This document shows, one piece after another, positions 6,463 through 9,702 of a DNA stretch of 9,702 bases. Each line of letters starts with the position of its first letter. The stretch's first letter is position 1. The stretch covers positions 1 through 9,702 of the forward strand of contig JAJFJE010000069.1 of assembly GCA_021774355.1 (NCBI GenBank). The letters run 5' to 3'. The position numbers and the translations under genes are program-made. Source of the DNA: Alphaproteobacteria bacterium (GTDB taxonomy: Bacteria > Pseudomonadota > Alphaproteobacteria > Zavarziniales > Zavarziniaceae). The notes below the pieces were generated by a model. The model was not told where the DNA came from, searched no databases, and worked only from the letters and a program-made list of their open reading frames with translations.

Positions 6463-9114
6463 GCCCGCCTTGGCGGCCTTGGCCCGCTTGGCCGCCGGCT
6501 TGGCAGCGGTCTTGCCAGCTGCCTTGGCGGCCGCCTTGCGCTTGGGCGCCGCCTTGGCCGCAGCCGGCTTTGCCGCGGCTTTCGCCTTGCGCGCCGGCTT
6601 GGCCGGGCTTTTCGCGGCCTTGGCCGCCAGCAGTTCCAGGGCCTGGGGCAATTCGACGGCCTGGGGGTCGAGCCCCTTGGGCAGGGTCGCGAAGATGCCG
6701 TCGCAGGCGACATAGGGGCCGTAGCGGCCATCCATGATGGCGATCGGCTTGGCCGTGTCGGGATGGTCGCCCAGGCGCTTCAGAGGTTCGGGTGTTTTGC
6801 GGCCGCCACGCCCCTTGGGCGGCTCGGCCAGCAGGCTGACCGCCCGGTTCAGGCCGATGGTGAAGACTTCCTCGGCGCTGGGCAGGTTGATGTAGCGCTT
6901 GTCGTGCAGGATATAGGGACCGTAACGGCCGATTCCGGCCTGGATCGGCTGGCCGCTTTCGGGGTGGCTGCCGACCTCGCGGGGCAGGGCCAGCAGAGCC
7001 AGGGCCTTGTCCAGATCGACCATCTCCGGGGTCATGTCCTTGGGCAGGCTGGCCCGCTTGGGCTTCTCGCCCTCGCCTTGCTGGACATAGGGGCCGAAAC
7101 GGCCCGCCCGCAAGGTGATCGCCTCGCCGGTGGTGGGGTCGGTGCCGAGCTGCTTGACCCCGTCCTCGCCGATCTGGGGTTTCTGGCCGTCGCCGCCGCC
7201 CGCTGCGAATTGCCGGGTGAAGCGGCATTCGGGATAATTCGAGCAGCCGATAAAGGCGCCGAACTTGCCCAGTTTCAAGGACAGCCGGCCATTGGCGCAG
7301 GACGGGCACACCCGCGGGTCCTTGCCGGCTTCGCCTTCGGGGAACAGATGCGGCCCCAGAAGCGTGTCCAGGGCCGTGAGGACCTCGGAAATCTTGAGTT
7401 CCCGGGTGCCTTCGATGGCGACATGGAACTCCTGCCAGAAGCGTCGCAGAACCTCTTTCCAGGGCACCTTGCCTTCGGTGATCTCGTCGAGCTGCTCTTC
7501 CAGATTGGCGGTGAAGTCGTATTCGACATAGCGGGCGAAGAAGCTTTCCAGGAACGCCGTGACCAGGCGCCCCTTGTCCTCGGGCACGAAGCGGTTCTTC
7601 TCCATCACCACATAGCTGCGGTTGCGCAGGGTCTCGAGGATCGAGGCATAGGTCGAGGGACGGCCGATACCCAGCTCTTCCAGCTTCTTCACCAGGGAGG
7701 CTTCGGAATAGCGCGGCGGCGGCTGGGTAAAGTGCTGCTCGGGCTTGATCGCGCCGCGGCGCAGGCCCTCGCCGGCGGCCAGCTTGGGCAGGCGGGCGGC
7801 ATCTTCGTCGTCGCCGCCGCGGTCGTCCTCGCCTTCCTGGTAGAGCGCCAGGAAGCCGTCGAACAGCACCACCGAACCGGTGGCGCGCAGCACCACCTGG
7901 CGATCCTGGCTGGTGACATCGACCGTCGTGCGCTCCAGCCGGGCGCTTTCCATCTGGCTGGCCAGGGCCCGTTTCCAGACCAGTTCGTAGAGCCGGCGCT
8001 GGTCGGGATCGAGGTGGCGCAGAAGCTCGGGCCGGCGGCGGAAATCGGTCGGGCGGATGGCCTCGTGGGCCTCCTGGGCGTTGCGTGTCTTGACCTTGTA
8101 GAGCCGGGGCGCGGCCGGGCAATAGGCCGCGCCATAATGCTCGCCGATCAGGGTGCGGGCGCCGGCGACCGCCTCGGCCGCCATCGAGACGCCATCGGTC
8201 CGCATATAGGTGATCAGGCCGACCGTCTCGCCATCCACCTCGGCGCCCTCATAGAGCCGCTGCGCCAGTTGCATCGTCCGCTGGGCGGAAAAGCCCAGCT
8301 TGCGGGCGGCCTCCTGCTGCAGGGTCGAGGTTGTGAAGGGTGGCGCCGGATGGCGCTGGGCGGGCTTCGACTCGACCGCCTCGACATGGAAGTCGCGGGC
8401 GGCGATGGCATCCCGGGCACCATGGGCCGCCGCCTCGTCCTTGAGATCGAATTTGTCGAGCTTGTGGCCGTTCAGATGGCTGAGGCGGGCGGCGAAGCGG
8501 CTGCCGTCGCCGCTGGTGAACAAGGCTTCGACCGACCAATATTCCTGCGAGCGGAACTTCTCGATCTCCAGTTCGCGATCGCAGATCAGGCGCAGGGCGA
8601 CCGACTGGACCCGCCCGGCCGACCGGGCGCCCGGCAGCTTGCGCCACAAGACCGGGCTCAGGGTAAAACCCACAAGATAGTCGAGGGCCCGGCGCGCCAG
8701 ATAGGCGTCGATCAGCTCCTGGTCGAGCCGTCGGGGCGCCTTGATCGCCGCGGTGACCGCCGATTTGGTGATTTCGTTGAACGCGATTCTAGAGACTTCA
8801 ACGCCATTTAACGCCTTTTTCTCATTTAGCACTTGAAGAACGTGCCAGGAAATCGCTTCGCCTTCGCGGTCCGGATCGGTCGCCAGATAGAGCCGCTCGG
8901 CGCCTTTGACGGCTTTGGCGATCTCGCCCAGGCGCTTCTTGGCGTCGCCGTCGATTTCCCAGTCCATGGCGAAATCATCGTCCGGGCGCACCGACCCATC
9001 CTTGGCCGGCAGATCGCGGACATGGCCGAAACTGGCCAGAACCGTGTACCCGGGCCCAAGATATTTGTTGATGGTCTTGGCTTTGGCTGGTGACTCGACG
9101 ATGACGACGTTCAT
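6460..9114 (-). CDS. topA: DNA topoisomerase I (type IA)
   Basis: An 884-residue type IA topoisomerase that relaxes negative supercoils. The start chosen is ATG at 9114 because the family opens with VVIVESPAKAKTINKYLG; an in-frame TTG at 9159 would add 15 unlike residues and overlap dprA. The TOPRIM domain has E7 and DPDREGE at 80-86 (D80, D82, E84). The active-site tyrosine is Y303 in GLITYMRTDG, with R305. A single four-cysteine zinc ribbon follows (C603, C606, C624, C630). Three Toprim C-terminal repeats carry GRFGPYV (671-677), GRYGPYI (729-735) and GRYGPYV (796-802). The last 55 residues (about 830-884) are almost only K, A, P and R, a histone H1-like basic tail common in this class. A 70-base AT-rich patch lies at residues 92-115. 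The gene starts 37 bases after dprA and ends against rnr. Confidence 0.97.
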   Translation of the reverse strand: MNVVIVESPAKAKTINKYLGPGYTVLASFGHVRDLPAKDGSVRPDDDFAMDWEIDGDAKKRLGEIAKAVKGAERLYLATDPDREGEAISWHVLQVLNEKKALNGVEVSRIAFNEITKSAVTAAIKAPRRLDQELIDAYLARRALDYLVGFTLSPVLWRKLPGARSAGRVQSVALRLICDRELEIEKFRSQEYWSVEALFTSGDGSRFAARLSHLNGHKLDKFDLKDEAAAHGARDAIAARDFHVEAVESKPAQRHPAPPFTTSTLQQEAARKLGFSAQRTMQLAQRLYEGAEVDGETVGLITYMRTDGVSMAAEAVAGARTLIGEHYGAAYCPAAPRLYKVKTRNAQEAHEAIRPTDFRRRPELLRHLDPDQRRLYELVWKRALASQMESARLERTTVDVTSQDRQVVLRATGSVVLFDGFLALYQEGEDDRGGDDEDAARLPKLAAGEGLRRGAIKPEQHFTQPPPRYSEASLVKKLEELGIGRPSTYASILETLRNRSYVVMEKNRFVPEDKGRLVTAFLESFFARYVEYDFTANLEEQLDEITEGKVPWKEVLRRFWQEFHVAIEGTRELKISEVLTALDTLLGPHLFPEGEAGKDPRVCPSCANGRLSLKLGKFGAFIGCSNYPECRFTRQFAAGGGDGQKPQIGEDGVKQLGTDPTTGEAITLRAGRFGPYVQQGEGEKPKRASLPKDMTPEMVDLDKALALLALPREVGSHPESGQPIQAGIGRYGPYILHDKRYINLPSAEEVFTIGLNRAVSLLAEPPKGRGGRKTPEPLKRLGDHPDTAKPIAIMDGRYGPYVACDGIFATLPKGLDPQAVELPQALELLAAKAAKSPAKPARKAKAAAKPAAAKAAPKRKAAAKAAGKTAAKPAAKRAKAAKAG
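6463..6625 (-). repeat. low-complexity stretch encoding the lysine/alanine-rich TopA tail
   Basis: Imperfect tandem copies of units such as GCC-AAG-GCC and GCC-GGC-TTG (plus-strand view) encode AAKAAK, PAKPARK, AAAKPAAAK, KRKAAAK and AAKPAAKRAK motifs. The bases repeat with a 3-to-6 base unit and many near-copies, so the length of this tail is likely to vary between strains by slippage. Confidence 0.7.
8780..8819. repeat. 10-base phased short repeats in an AT-rich patch of topA
   Basis: On the plus strand AACGCCATTT (8800-8809) and AACGCCTTTT (8810-8819) are tandem near-copies, and AACGCGATTC (8780-8789) is a third, looser copy exactly 20 bases away. All lie in one helical phase. The surrounding 8771-8840 has 27 G or C in 70 bases (39 percent), far below its neighbours. 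The function, if any, is unknown; it may be chance within coding sequence. Confidence 0.35.
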
Positions 9115-9151
9115 GTGCCCCAGGGCCCGAGCATGGCGAAAAGAGGGATGA

Positions 9152-9702
9152 TCAGACAAGCGAGACCCGTCCGCCGGCGTGGCGGAGAAGGCGTCCAGCC
9201 AATTCGAGTTCCAGCAAAATGGTGAAAACCACCGAGGGTGTCAATTCGCACTGGCGGATGACCTCGTCAATGGCGATGGGAACCGGCGACAGGCGTTCGA
9301 TCACCGCGGCCCGGTGGCGGTCGACCTGGGCGTCATCGGCCAGGGCCGAACCGGTCCCGGCAAAGTGCCGCGGCGGCGGCGCCTCGAGCGGCCGCTCGAT
9401 CAGCGGCCGGATGGCGTCGATGACATCGTCGGCATGTTCGACCAGGCGCGCCCCGGCGCGGATCAGGTCGTTGCTGCCCCGGGCCCGCGGATCCAGCGGC
9501 GAGCCGGGCACGGCCATGACCTCGCGCCCCTGATCGAGGGCGAAGCGCGCCGTAATCAACGAGCCGGACTGCAAGGCAGCCTCGACCACCACCACGCCCA
9601 GGGCAAGGCCGGCGATGATGCGGTTGCGGCGGGGAAAATGCCGGGCCTGGATCTGGGTTCCGACCGGAAGCTCGGCGACCAGCAGGCCGGCTTCGCCGAT
9701 CT
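9152..9702 (-). CDS. dprA: DNA-processing protein DprA, partial (N-terminus off the right edge)
   Basis: The last 182 residues of DprA (Smf) are visible; the frame is open to base 9702 with no start in view. The Rossmann-type core shows GLLVAELPVGTQ, then HFPRRNRIIAGLALGVVVVE, ALQSGSLITARFALDQGREV and PGSPLDPRARGSNDLIRAGA, all hallmark blocks of the family, including the SGS and PG motifs. A winged-helix domain follows in the last 65 or so residues (AAVIERLSPVPIAIDEVIRQ, then SVVFTILLELELAGRLLRHAGGRVSLV), the DprA_WH form found in many proteobacteria. DprA binds incoming single-stranded DNA and loads RecA during natural transformation; many non-competent bacteria keep it. It precedes topA by 37 bases on the same strand, the classic dprA-topA pair. 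Confidence 0.97.
   Translation of the reverse strand, partial: IGEAGLLVAELPVGTQIQARHFPRRNRIIAGLALGVVVVEAALQSGSLITARFALDQGREVMAVPGSPLDPRARGSNDLIRAGARLVEHADDVIDAIRPLIERPLEAPPPRHFAGTGSALADDAQVDRHRAAVIERLSPVPIAIDEVIRQCELTPSVVFTILLELELAGRLLRHAGGRVSLV

Noticed and set aside
5615..8122. An 835-codon open frame on the minus strand in another frame across topA and rnr
   Set aside because: Out of frame with two clear conserved proteins, dominated by R, P, G and A, and crossing their boundary; a compositional shadow.
5338..8811. A 1,157-codon open frame on the plus strand, antisense to rnr and topA
   Set aside because: It mirrors the codon structure of two certain genes in GC-rich DNA, its product is G/Q/A/R-rich with no recognisable domain, and it has no plausible partner or promoter. 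Long antisense frames are expected here.
9111..9134. Seven-codon frame (MLGPWGT) whose TGA overlaps the topA ATG as ATGA
   Set aside because: It has no ribosome site before its ATG and could arise by chance; kept only as a possible leader if translation of the 37-base dprA-topA gap were ever shown.

Overview
This is a GC-rich chromosomal window with dense short-spaced genes, codons that favour G or C in third position, and several GTG starts. A bacterial homologue of the complex I accessory subunit NDUFS4 and the order dprA-topA-rnr-DUF983-NUDIX together point to an alphaproteobacterium, possibly of the Rhodospirillales type. I cannot name a genus. No integrase, insertion sequence, CRISPR array, rRNA or phage gene is visible. 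The content is essentially core genome.

Right to middle (9702 down to 1608, all on the minus strand): a long co-directional gene train. It begins with the 3' part of dprA, then topA, rnr, a small DUF983 zinc-ribbon membrane protein, a NUDIX hydrolase, an MFS transporter of the YcaD-like type and a previously easy-to-miss 37-residue membrane miniprotein. Spacing is tight: the topA stop codon is followed immediately and in frame by the rnr GTG, and the NUDIX and MFS genes overlap by 17 bases. The first three genes serve DNA uptake/recombination, supercoiling and RNA decay. The last four are accessory to these and their link is positional only.

Middle (1220 to 1599, plus strand): the NDUFS4-like subunit gene, followed after 9 bases by a complete tRNA-Arg(UCU) with encoded CCA. 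This pair converges on the minus-strand train. A 12-base-pair hairpin (1614-1647) lies in the junction, inside the last codons of the miniprotein.

Left (1027 down to 1, minus strand): an ECF-type sigma factor and a downstream single-pass membrane anti-sigma factor that overlap by ATGA. The anti-sigma gene runs off the left edge. The divergent spacer 1028-1219 must hold the promoters for the sigma operon and for the NDUFS4-tRNA unit.

I see no convincing new multi-gene system. The most interesting items are the in-frame TGA-GTG junction of topA and rnr, the hairpin embedded in the miniprotein gene between convergent transcripts, the miniprotein itself, and an AT-rich, rare-codon island with 10-base phased repeats inside topA.
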